A stretch of DNA of 64,000 nucleotides. Source: Planctomycetota bacterium (GTDB taxonomy: Bacteria > Planctomycetota > Phycisphaerae > Phycisphaerales > SM1A02). The position numbers and the translations under genes were made by a program. The stretch spans positions 1-64,000 of the forward strand of contig JADFFQ010000013.1 of the NCBI GenBank assembly GCA_022568135.1. Reading direction: 5' to 3'. A model generated the notes under the pieces. The model saw only the letters and a list, made by a program, of their open reading frames with translations. It made no database searches and was not told the DNA's origin. Positions 24,681 to 32,318 of this stretch are shown here, one piece after another. How positions within the stretch are numbered: position 1 is the first letter of the stretch; the number at the start of each line of letters is the position of its first letter.

Positions 24681-25262
24681 ATGGTCGAGACGCTTTCCAC
24701 GATGAACCCCCTCGGCACGCAGGCCCCGGACTTCAGCCTGCCCGACACGCAGGGCAAAACCGTTTCACTTTCCCACTTCACCGATGCGCCGGCCCTGGTG
24801 GTGATCTTCATGTGCAACCACTGCCCGTTCGTCAAGCACATCGCCGACGGCCTGGCGGACCTCGCCCGCGATTACCTGTCCGAAGGCGTCGCCGTGGTTG
24901 GCATCAACGCCAATGATGTCGAGAATTACCCGGATGACAGCCCCCAGAAGATGGCCGAAGAGGTGAAGGCTCGCCGATACCCGTTCCCCTACCTGTTCGA
25001 CGAAACGCAGGCCGTCGCCAAGGCCTATCGCGCCTCCTGCACGCCGGACTTCTTCGTCTTCGATCTTGATCGACGATTGGTCTATCGCGGGCAGATGGAC
25101 GACAGCCGGCCGGGCAACGGCGAGCCGGTCACCGGATCGGACCTGCGGGCTGCACTGGATGCCGTGCTGCAAGGCCGCCCGGCGCTGCCGGAGCAAAAAC
25201 CCAGCATCGGCTGCAACATCAAGTGGAAGCCGGGCCACGAGCCGGACTACCTCACCGCGTAA
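24681..25262 (+). CDS. Thioredoxin-fold AhpC/TSA-like protein
   Basis: 193 residues. PLGTQAPDFSLPDTQGKTVSL opens a peroxiredoxin-like fold and the redox site is FMCNHCPFVKHI (C-x-x-C), typical of a thioredoxin-family group often annotated as 'redoxin' or peroxiredoxin-like. The cis-Pro loop appears as ASCTPDFFVFD, a further match. The C-terminal GCNIKWKPGHEPDYL is the usual ending of this group. No signal peptide, so it is probably cytoplasmic. ATG at 24681; an ATG at 24666 would add five residues. Confidence 0.87.
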   Translation: MVETLSTMNPLGTQAPDFSLPDTQGKTVSLSHFTDAPALVVIFMCNHCPFVKHIADGLADLARDYLSEGVAVVGINANDVENYPDDSPQKMAEEVKARRYPFPYLFDETQAVAKAYRASCTPDFFVFDLDRRLVYRGQMDDSRPGNGEPVTGSDLRAALDAVLQGRPALPEQKPSIGCNIKWKPGHEPDYLTA

Positions 25263-25612
25263 CCGCCCCAGGCGACAGCCCCCGGCGCGCACAAACGGGG
25301 CAAGTGATTCACCGACTTCGTTGCGCGCGCAGCGTTCGGCGGGGCACCTTTTGCGCGTATGGGGGGCTCGTTGCTGACCTGCAATTGAGGTTGGTACACC
25401 CCGTGCGCGCGCCGGAGTGACCGTCCGGCGACCTCGGCGCGCGCCAGCCATGCCGCGTGCGCAGTAACTTCGGCTAACCGAGGCTTATCTCCGCGCAACT
25501 CGCGCTAAGTCGGCGCTTCGCAGGCGCATCGAGCCTTTATCTTCGACCAACTCGTGCGCGCCGGCGCGACCTCAACCCGCCGTGCGCGCAGAGACGTGGC
25601 TGCGCCGCCCAC
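25263..25612. other. Gene-free stretch rich in GCGCGC words
   Basis: 350 bases without a credible gene. TGCGCG, GCGCGC or GTGCGCGC words recur at about 25286, 25323, 25352, 25404, 25437, 25457, 25492, 25556, 25563 and 25582, far denser than in neighbouring gaps, many followed by a G+C-poorer spacer. The stretch lies between the convergent ends of the thioredoxin-fold gene and the beta-helix gene. No clear hairpin with T run, no tRNA and no CRISPR-like regular spacing is seen. Confidence 0.5.
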
Positions 25613-25882
25613 CTACGGGCCGCATGTGCCGCAGGGGTTGCCGCCGGCGACCGAGCACCACTCGGCCAGCAGCTTCGCCAGATCGAACGCATCCACGCAC
25701 CCATCCGGCACATTGGCCGAACCGGAGATGTCCGCGACGGCGAGATTCGCCGGCGTGCAGTTCTCGCAGGGCGGGCTCGGCGGGTTCGGATCGTTCACGG
25801 CGGAGCACCACGCCCCGAGCATGGCCCCGAGGTCAAACGCGTCAACGCATCCATCAGGCACACCGCCCGGCCCGGTGATGTC
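25613..25882 (-). repeat. Dockerin-type 3' cassette, copy A
   Basis: About 270 bases coding for two EF-hand-like units (GVPDGCVDAFDLGAMLGAWC and NVPDGCVDAFDLAKLLAEWC) joined by NDPNPPSPPCENCTPANL. The DNA is nearly the same as 63282-63552, including silent positions, while the genes' bodies are unrelated. A short 3' piece is also present at 131-187. Confidence 0.75.
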
Positions 25883-26846
25883 CGCCGGGGGAGCTCGTGC
25901 CCTGGAACTCGTATGCGCCCATGTCCACGATCGGGTTGATGCCGTCGCGGTTGCCGGTGTCGGGCGTGTCGGGATCATCGACGAACCGCGGGTTGCCATC
26001 CAGGTCTTCGGTGATGCCGGCGGGTAGGGCGGTATTGTCCGCCGCGTCGATGCAGGGCGAGCCGGGTGACAGGCGCAGATCGTCGTCGTCGGTGCCGGGG
26101 ATGTTGTCCGGGCCGTCGGCATCGACGAACAGCGGATCGGCGTTGATGTTGCCGGTGCCGGCGAAGCCGCCCTGGACAGCGCTGTAGGTGACGGTGGGCG
26201 TGGAGGCGATGGCGACGATCTCATTCGGGCTGTCACCCCACAGGACGCAGTTGGTCACCGTCGGGTTGCTGCCCTTGAAGTTGAACATCCCGCCGCCGCG
26301 ATTGGCCGTGTTGTCACTGAACGTGCAGTTGGTCAGGGTCGGGCTGCTGATGATGAGATTGTTCATCCCGCCGCCGGCGACAGCGGCCGTGTTGCCGCTG
26401 AAGGTGCAGTTGGTCACCGTCGGACTGCTGCTGGAGTTGAACATTCCGCCGCCGGTGGGGACGCTGCCGTTGGTGAGGGTCAGGCCGTCGATGACGGTGC
26501 CCGCGCCTTCCCCAGAGTCGCAGGTGATGATGCTGGTCCCGAGGGCGGTGCCGTCGAGGATCGTCGCGGCCACAACCGCCGGGTTGTTCGGGGCCGTGCT
26601 CCGCAACGTGACCGCCTTGCCCAGCAGGTTGATGCTTTCGTTATAGATGCCGGTTTCGACGATGATCTCATCGCCAGACGCCGCAGCGGCGACGATCGCA
26701 TCCTGAATCGAGCAGTACGGATCGCCGAGGGTGCCCGAACCCGGGCCTGGACAGACGGCCGCATCCACGTACCAGGTGGTTTGGGCCTCAGCTGCCCCAC
26801 CCAGGGCAGCAAGCCCCAACGCAAGAGTGCAACACAGTTTGAACAT
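25613..26846 (-). pseudogene. Secreted right-handed beta-helix protein with dockerin tail, frameshifted
   Basis: From the ATG at 26846 (AAGGAG six bases before) comes a signal peptide (CTLALGLAALGGAAEAQ), WYVDAAVCPGPGSGTLGDPYCSIQDAI, then parallel beta-helix repeats (TVTNCTFSGNTA, TLTNCTFSDNTA, TVTNCVLWGDSP) and the choice-of-anchor-Q-like end (DPLFVDADG, LSPGSPCIDAAD, VDMGAYEFQG). At a G5 run (25887-25891, C5 in sense) the frame breaks; one base fewer gives SSPADITGPGGVPDGCVDAFDL and the dockerin-like tail ending CGTCGP at 25613. The unshifted frame stops at 25854. A homopolymer error or a real, phase-variable-like change are both possible. Confidence 0.78.
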
Positions 26847-27209
26847 GACCATCTCCTTCCACACAAGTGCCGGCGGTTGTCCGACGGCATCCCGCCAATG
26901 AGTCATTGGAACACGGATCGTCCGCCCAGTCAACGAAAAAATGCGCGGATTGCGGGCGAGGTGACATAAGGCATGGCGGCGGGTGTGGCCTGCGTTTGGA
27001 GGGACACCGGGCTGGGGACAGGGCATCTCGGTGGGCGGGGGGTGAGGGCATTGGCAGTTTGTGAATCCTGGCACGCAGTCGGTTGCGGGAACCTGGGTGT
27101 GGGCCTATCTTGGCCGTCGCTTGGGCCGGCCGGTCCCGATTCGATCGGGATCGCCGCCTTGGGGCGTCGTTTTCGGGCACCGGCCGGGCTATGAGTAGCG
27201 AGGGCATGG
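26847..27209. promoter_or_regulatory. Divergent upstream region of the beta-helix gene and nuoJ
   Basis: 363 bases between two divergent starts, so it must hold both promoters, but no sigma-70-like pair stands out. tcccgat (27134-27140) and atcggga (27144-27150) form a small perfect hairpin about 60 bases before nuoJ. The central part is G-rich. No gene is seen. Confidence 0.4.
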
Positions 27210-28220
27210 ATGGGCCCCACGGTTCTCTACACCGCCAGCGTTTTCGGGGCCGTCGCTGTGTACCTGCTGCTGCGACCCGGACCGGTGCCGATCAAGGTTG
27301 TCGGGACGCTGCTGGGCTTGGGGGCCGGGGCCTGGATCCTCAAGGAGTCCGCGGTTGTGCTGTCGGCGGATGAGGCCGGCGGGGCGGGAACCTTCTTCGT
27401 GCTCTTTAGCCTCATTGCCATCGCGTCGGCGGTGCGGATGATCACCCATCACCGGCCGCTGTATTCGGCGTTGTACTTCGTCATGGTGGTGCTGAGCTCG
27501 GCGGGGTTGTTTCTGCTGCTTGAAGCAGAGTTCATGGCGTTTGCGCTGGTTATCGTGTACGCGGGGGCGATCCTGGTCACCTACCTGTTCGTGCTGATGC
27601 TCGCCCAGCAGACGCCGGAGACGGATGATCAGAGCGGCCAGCCGGAGTATGACCGTGTGCCGCGCGAGCCGGCGGCGGCAGTGGTGGTCGGGTTTGTGTT
27701 GTTCGCGTTGCTGGGCGACATGTTTTTTTCACCCGAGGGGATCGCCGATCTGCCGGCGCCGCCTTCGGAGCAACAGGCCCGAGTGGCGGCGTGGCAGCAG
27801 CTTGACGCCTTGCCGGATCGGTTGGCCTCAGCTGTTCGCCGGGAGATTGGCCGATCCACTGACATCGAGATTGTCGCCGATCGGTTTGGAAGTGCGGTGC
27901 GGATCGAGGAGGGCGACGCCTATGTGCTGGTGCGCACCGCCGAGTCAACCGAGCCGCAGACGGTTTGGCTTCCCGACGACGCGATGCCGCAGAACATCGA
28001 GCAAGTCGGCCTGGCGCTGATCGCCAAGTTCCCGGTCAGTCTGGAGTTGGCCGGGGTGATCCTGCTGATGGCGATGTTCGGAGCGGTGGTGCTGGCCCAG
28101 CGGCAGATCGAGCTATCGGAGCAGGAGAAGCGGGCGGCGGCGGCCGGCGACGGGCACCGGCGAGGCGGCGGTATCAGCGATGCGCCACCGGCTGCGGGCA
28201 CCGGCGGGGGTGGCCGATGA
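27210..28220 (+). CDS. nuoJ: NADH-quinone oxidoreductase subunit J, with large insertion
   Basis: Membrane subunit of complex I. The NuoJ core is clear: FFVLFSLIAIASAVRMITHHRPLYSALYFVM, LLLEAEFMAFALVIVYAGAILVTYLFVLML, and the last helix LELAGVILLMAMFGAVVLAQRQ. At 336 residues it is far longer than the usual 165-200. Two extra helices precede the core (residues 1-50) and about 95 polar residues (180-275, SPEGIADLPAPP...DDAMPQNIEQVG) are inserted before the final helix, probably outside the membrane. First gene of nuoJKLMN; its stop overlaps nuoK (ATGA). ATG at 27210; another at 27206 is out of frame. Confidence 0.9.
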   Translation: MGPTVLYTASVFGAVAVYLLLRPGPVPIKVVGTLLGLGAGAWILKESAVVLSADEAGGAGTFFVLFSLIAIASAVRMITHHRPLYSALYFVMVVLSSAGLFLLLEAEFMAFALVIVYAGAILVTYLFVLMLAQQTPETDDQSGQPEYDRVPREPAAAVVVGFVLFALLGDMFFSPEGIADLPAPPSEQQARVAAWQQLDALPDRLASAVRREIGRSTDIEIVADRFGSAVRIEEGDAYVLVRTAESTEPQTVWLPDDAMPQNIEQVGLALIAKFPVSLELAGVILLMAMFGAVVLAQRQIELSEQEKRAAAAGDGHRRGGGISDAPPAAGTGGGGR

Positions 28221-28552
28221 TCCTGGCCTCCATAGAGCCGATCAACGGGCTGACGCTGAGCCACTACATGCTCACCAGCGCCTTGCTGTTAGTGATCGGC
28301 CTGATCGGTTTTCTCACCCGGCGCAACATGATCGTGATGTTCCTGTGCACCGAGCTGATGCTCCTGGCGGCGGCCATCGCGATGATTGCGTTCGGCCGAT
28401 ACCACCTCGACGTCTCAGGCCAGGTGTTCGTGATCTTTATCCTCACGATCGCTGCGGCTGAGGCGGCGCTGGCGCTGGCTTTGGTGGTGCTGTTGTATCG
28501 GCATAAGGCGACGCTGAGCGCTGAGGCGTGGTCGGAGCTGAGAGAGCCGTGA
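28217..28552 (+). CDS. nuoK: NADH-quinone oxidoreductase subunit K
   Basis: 111 residues with the three helices typical of NuoK (ND4L): YMLTSALLLVIGLIGFLTRRNMIVMFLCTELML (carrying the conserved Glu of the proton path), AAAIAMIAF, and VFVIFILTIAAAEAALALALVVLLYRH with the second conserved Glu. ATG overlaps the nuoJ stop and the stop (TGATG) overlaps the nuoL start, so the three genes are translationally coupled. Confidence 0.95.
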   Translation: MILASIEPINGLTLSHYMLTSALLLVIGLIGFLTRRNMIVMFLCTELMLLAAAIAMIAFGRYHLDVSGQVFVIFILTIAAAEAALALALVVLLYRHKATLSAEAWSELREP

Positions 28553-30669
28553 TGGCATCGGCGGACATCTTCAGCGTGCTGGCGGGCAACCTGACGCTTG
28601 CCTTGCAAGACTCGGCGCCGATACCGATCGCTGAGACCGCAGTCGGCATGGGATGGGCGGGCTGGATTCTTTGGCTGCCTGCGATATCGACGGTGATGTG
28701 CGGGCTATGCGCGGCGTTGCGCGTGAAGAACAAGCTGCCCGCGTGGATCACCGTGGGCTTGCTGGGCACATCGTTCTTGATGACCCTTGCGCTGTGGTTG
28801 CGGTACGACCATCCGGTGGTGATTCACCTGCTGGATTGGATCGTGCTAGGCGGCGACCGCTGGACGTTCATTGCGAACTTCTCGCTGTACGTCGATTCGC
28901 TGACCCTGCTGTGGATGCTGTTCGTGACGGGGCTGGGCACGCTGATCGCCCTGTACGCGAGCGAGTATATGGAGGCGGATGTCCGGGGCGGCTACGCGCG
29001 GTTCTTCGCGGGCATCAGTGTGTTCCTGTTCGCGATGACCGCCCTGGTGATGGCCGACAACCTGCTGATGCTGTATCTGGGTTGGGAGGGCGTGGGCTTC
29101 GCGTCGTATTGGCTGATCGGCTACTACTACCGCAAACCGTCGGCGGTGGCGGCGGCGAAGAAAGCGTTCATCGTCAACCGCATCGGCGACCTCGGGCTGG
29201 CGCTGGCGATCTATTTGATCTGGCATACCTTCGGGACGGTCGAATACCGCGCGCTGTTTGAGGCGCTTGACAGCGGAAGTTACACCGCCGAAGCCGGCGG
29301 CTGGTCGATCAAGGCGATTCCTTACCTGCTGATGCTCGGGGCGTTCGGAAAGAGCGCGCAGATCCCGTTGTACGTGTGGCTGCCCGATGCGATGGAAGGT
29401 CCCACACCGGTGTCGGCCCTGATCCATGCGGCGACGATGGTCACGGCCGGCGTCTTTCTGGTGGCCAGAATGTACCCGGTGTTCCTGTTGGAACCGGCAT
29501 CGCTGACGGTGGTCGCGTGGATCGGCGGATTGACGGCCCTGCTGGCGGCGACCATCGCCATGGCCCAGCACGACATCAAGCGCATCTTCGCCTATTCGAC
29601 GATCTCGCAACTCGGCTACATGTTCATGGGCCTCGGCATGTTGTCGAGCGTCGGGGCGGCCTATCACGTGTTTACCCACGCGTTCTTCAAGGCGGTGCTG
29701 TTCCTGACCGCCGGGGTGGTGATGCACGGTTTCGCCGGGCAAGTGGACTTGCGGAAGGTCTCGGGTCTGCGGCATCTGCCGGGGTTTCGGATCACCAGCT
29801 TCACGATGCTCTATGCCTGTGCGTGCCTGGCCGGGGTGCCGTTGATCACCAACGGCTTCTGGTCCAAAGACGCGATCATGGCCCAGGCGTTCATCTCGAC
29901 GGGTCCGGGGTTTAGGGCGCTGGGTGTCATCGCCATCATCACCGCCTTCCTGACCGCCTATTACGCGTTCCGTGTGTGGTTCCGCGTTTGTGCCGGGCCG
30001 GTTCATTTCGAGCCCGGCGAGGAGCAACACGACGATAATCATGCCGCCCAGCACGGCGAGTTTCGCCCGCATGCGCCGCGGTTGGCGGTCAACCTCGTGC
30101 TGATCGTCATCACGATCGGCGCGGTGGGGTCGATCTTCTTGAAAGGATGGGCGGGTGAGCGGATTGAAGATTCCACCGCCGCGTACCTCAGCCCGCATGC
30201 CCAGGGCGTCGGCTTCTGGGGAGACCCTCACGCCTGGATGCCGTGGGTGGCAAGCGCCGTTGGACTGCTGGGAATTGCCGTTGCGGGATATTTCCACCTG
30301 GTGAATCGCAAAGCCGCGGACGGCCTGAAGAATGCGATGCTGGCCAACCCGGCCACGCGATGGTTGCCCACGGCGATGGAGAACAAGTGGTACGTGGACG
30401 AGCTGTACCACCTGATGTTCCGCGGGCCGCTGTGGCTGGGCGGTCATATCCTCAATCTCTTCGACCGTTACATCATTGACATGGCGATCGTTGACGGCGT
30501 GGCACGGATTCCCCGGTTGCTGGGTCGAGGGTTTCAGCCGCTTTCCAACGGCATCTTGCAGTCATACGCGGTGTCGATGGCCGGAGGCGTCGCGCTGCTG
30601 GCGATTCTTGTCTTCCTCATGCCTCAGCTGGTCGATTGGCTGAGCCATTGGATGGGAGGGGCGGGCTGA
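28552..30669 (+). CDS. nuoL: NADH-quinone oxidoreductase subunit L
   Basis: Antiporter-like proton-pumping subunit with the long lateral helix, 705 residues. Conserved patches include YLGWEGVGFASYWLIGYYY, KAFIVNRIGDLGLALAIYLIW, GAFGKSAQIPLYVWLPDAMEGPTPVSALIHAATMVTAG (spread over residues 262-302) and QHDIKRIFAYSTISQLGYMFMG. A His/Asp-rich loop (EEQHDDNHAAQHGE, about residue 490) is a species-level insertion. The C-terminal end has the amphipathic and final helices. Start ATG at 28552. Confidence 0.96.
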   Translation: MASADIFSVLAGNLTLALQDSAPIPIAETAVGMGWAGWILWLPAISTVMCGLCAALRVKNKLPAWITVGLLGTSFLMTLALWLRYDHPVVIHLLDWIVLGGDRWTFIANFSLYVDSLTLLWMLFVTGLGTLIALYASEYMEADVRGGYARFFAGISVFLFAMTALVMADNLLMLYLGWEGVGFASYWLIGYYYRKPSAVAAAKKAFIVNRIGDLGLALAIYLIWHTFGTVEYRALFEALDSGSYTAEAGGWSIKAIPYLLMLGAFGKSAQIPLYVWLPDAMEGPTPVSALIHAATMVTAGVFLVARMYPVFLLEPASLTVVAWIGGLTALLAATIAMAQHDIKRIFAYSTISQLGYMFMGLGMLSSVGAAYHVFTHAFFKAVLFLTAGVVMHGFAGQVDLRKVSGLRHLPGFRITSFTMLYACACLAGVPLITNGFWSKDAIMAQAFISTGPGFRALGVIAIITAFLTAYYAFRVWFRVCAGPVHFEPGEEQHDDNHAAQHGEFRPHAPRLAVNLVLIVITIGAVGSIFLKGWAGERIEDSTAAYLSPHAQGVGFWGDPHAWMPWVASAVGLLGIAVAGYFHLVNRKAADGLKNAMLANPATRWLPTAMENKWYVDELYHLMFRGPLWLGGHILNLFDRYIIDMAIVDGVARIPRLLGRGFQPLSNGILQSYAVSMAGGVALLAILVFLMPQLVDWLSHWMGGAG

Positions 30670-32318
30670 TGTGGGTCTGGCCGGCGCTGCTGCTTGGGGT
30701 TCCGTTGTTCGGGGCGATCGTCATCGCGATTGCGCCGTCGCGGCAGGCGAAGTGGATTGCGCTTGGGGTGTCCGCGGCGACGTTTGTCTACAGCGTGATG
30801 CTTGCACTGGTGTTTAGGCACTGGGGCGACGGCGGCTTCGGGTTCGAGGCGTCGATCCCCTGGCTGGGCCTGGAGAAGCTCGGCATCACGCTGAGCCTGG
30901 GGGCTGATTCGGTCTCGATGTTGCTGGTCCTGCTGACCACGCTGCTCATGCCGCTGTGCGTGGCTGGGTCGTTCACCGCAATCAACGAGCGGCTCAAGGA
31001 ATACTACGGCTGGCTGCTGGCGATCGAGGCGGCGATGATCGGGGTGTTCATCGCCCGCGATCTGATTTTCTTCTACGTCTGCTTCGAGTTCACGCTTGTG
31101 CCGATGTACTTCCTCATTGCGATCTGGGGAAGCGAGGGCCGGGCTAGGGCTTGCACCAAGTTCTTTCTGTACACGTTCACGGGATCGCTGATTGCGCTGG
31201 CGGGGTTGCTCTACATCGCATGGCAGTACCAGATCGGGTACGGGCAATGGTCGTTTAGCATCGAAGCGCTGACCGTCTTCGCCGCCACCGAACTTACCGC
31301 GTCGCAACAGGCATGGGTGCTGTTGGCGCTGCTGGCGGGATTTGCGGTGAAGGTTCCGTTGTTCCCGTTGCATACCTGGCTGCCGCTGGCTCACACCGAA
31401 GCGCCGACGGCCGCATCGGTTGTTCTGGCCTCCATTCTGTTGAAGCTGGGGACGTATGGGCTGTACCGGTTCGTGCTGCCGATGCTCCCGGAGGCGGTGG
31501 TCGCGTATGCGCCGGCCATCGCGGTGGTGTCGATCATCGGCATTCTGTACACCGCGCTGATCTGCTGGGTGCAGGATGACATCAAGCGGTTGATTGCGTA
31601 CTCATCGGTCAGCCACCTCGGCTTCTGCGTGCTGGGGCTGTTCGCCCTGAACCCGCTGGGTGTTCAGGGGTCGGTGTTGTACATGCTCAATCACGGCCTC
31701 TCGACCGGGGCCTTGTTCTTCCTGGTGGGGATGATCTACGAGCGCTACCACACTCGCGACATGACCAAGCTGGGCGGGCTTTCCAAGCGGATGCCGGTGT
31801 GGGCGTTCTTCATGGTGTTCTTCGTGCTTTCATCGGTTGGCCTGCCGGGACTCAATGGGTTTGTCGGTGAGTTTCTCTGTCTCATCGGTGCGTTTACGGC
31901 CAGTGCCGACAACGCGATCTATCCGGGGGTGCTGGGGCCGTGGTACGCGGCGGTGGCGGGCGTGGGGATGATCTTCGCCGCGATGTACTTGCTCATCATG
32001 GTGGGCAAGGTGGTGTTCGGGCCGCTCATTGAGCCGGCTCGCGCCGCGGCCGCCCACGCGATTCGCCTCCCCGCCGATCTGACCATACGGGAGATCGCGG
32101 TGCTTGCCCCGCTAGCCGTTCTGTGCCTGTACATCGGCCTCCAGCCCAAACCGTTGACCGACGCCATGGAAGGCTCGATTGAGGGAGTTCTCGCCGCCTA
32201 CCCGGCGACGGTTGAACGCCATCTGGCGGCGTCGCACGAATCGCCCTCCGATCCCGCGGTTGGCTTGGGCGTCGTCGTGCAGCAGCCCCGCGAGCATGAG
32301 GAGCGCATCGATGGTTGA
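30669..32318 (+). CDS. nuoM: NADH-quinone oxidoreductase subunit M
   Basis: Second antiporter-like subunit, 549 residues. Characteristic segments: FFYVCFEFTLVPMYFLIAIWG with the key Glu, KFFLYTFTGSLIALAGLLYI, AGFAVKVPLFPLHTWLPLAHTEAPTAASVVLA (positions about 225-260) and QDDIKRLIAYSSVSHLGFCVLGL. About 50 polar residues follow the last helix, ending EHEERIDG. ATG overlaps the nuoL stop by one base; the stop overlaps nuoN by eight bases. Confidence 0.96.
   Translation: MWVWPALLLGVPLFGAIVIAIAPSRQAKWIALGVSAATFVYSVMLALVFRHWGDGGFGFEASIPWLGLEKLGITLSLGADSVSMLLVLLTTLLMPLCVAGSFTAINERLKEYYGWLLAIEAAMIGVFIARDLIFFYVCFEFTLVPMYFLIAIWGSEGRARACTKFFLYTFTGSLIALAGLLYIAWQYQIGYGQWSFSIEALTVFAATELTASQQAWVLLALLAGFAVKVPLFPLHTWLPLAHTEAPTAASVVLASILLKLGTYGLYRFVLPMLPEAVVAYAPAIAVVSIIGILYTALICWVQDDIKRLIAYSSVSHLGFCVLGLFALNPLGVQGSVLYMLNHGLSTGALFFLVGMIYERYHTRDMTKLGGLSKRMPVWAFFMVFFVLSSVGLPGLNGFVGEFLCLIGAFTASADNAIYPGVLGPWYAAVAGVGMIFAAMYLLIMVGKVVFGPLIEPARAAAAHAIRLPADLTIREIAVLAPLAVLCLYIGLQPKPLTDAMEGSIEGVLAAYPATVERHLAASHESPSDPAVGLGVVVQQPREHEERIDG

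Noticed and set aside
25263-25612. CRISPR array or integron attC sites in the GCGCGC-rich gap
   Set aside because: Word spacing is irregular, there are no identical 25-40 base repeats, no cas or integrase gene, and no attC-like GTTRRRY core pair.
28846-30447. 533-codon minus-strand frame across nuoL
   Set aside because: Composition is His/Gln/Arg-rich shadow of a GC-rich membrane protein gene; nuoL is certain.
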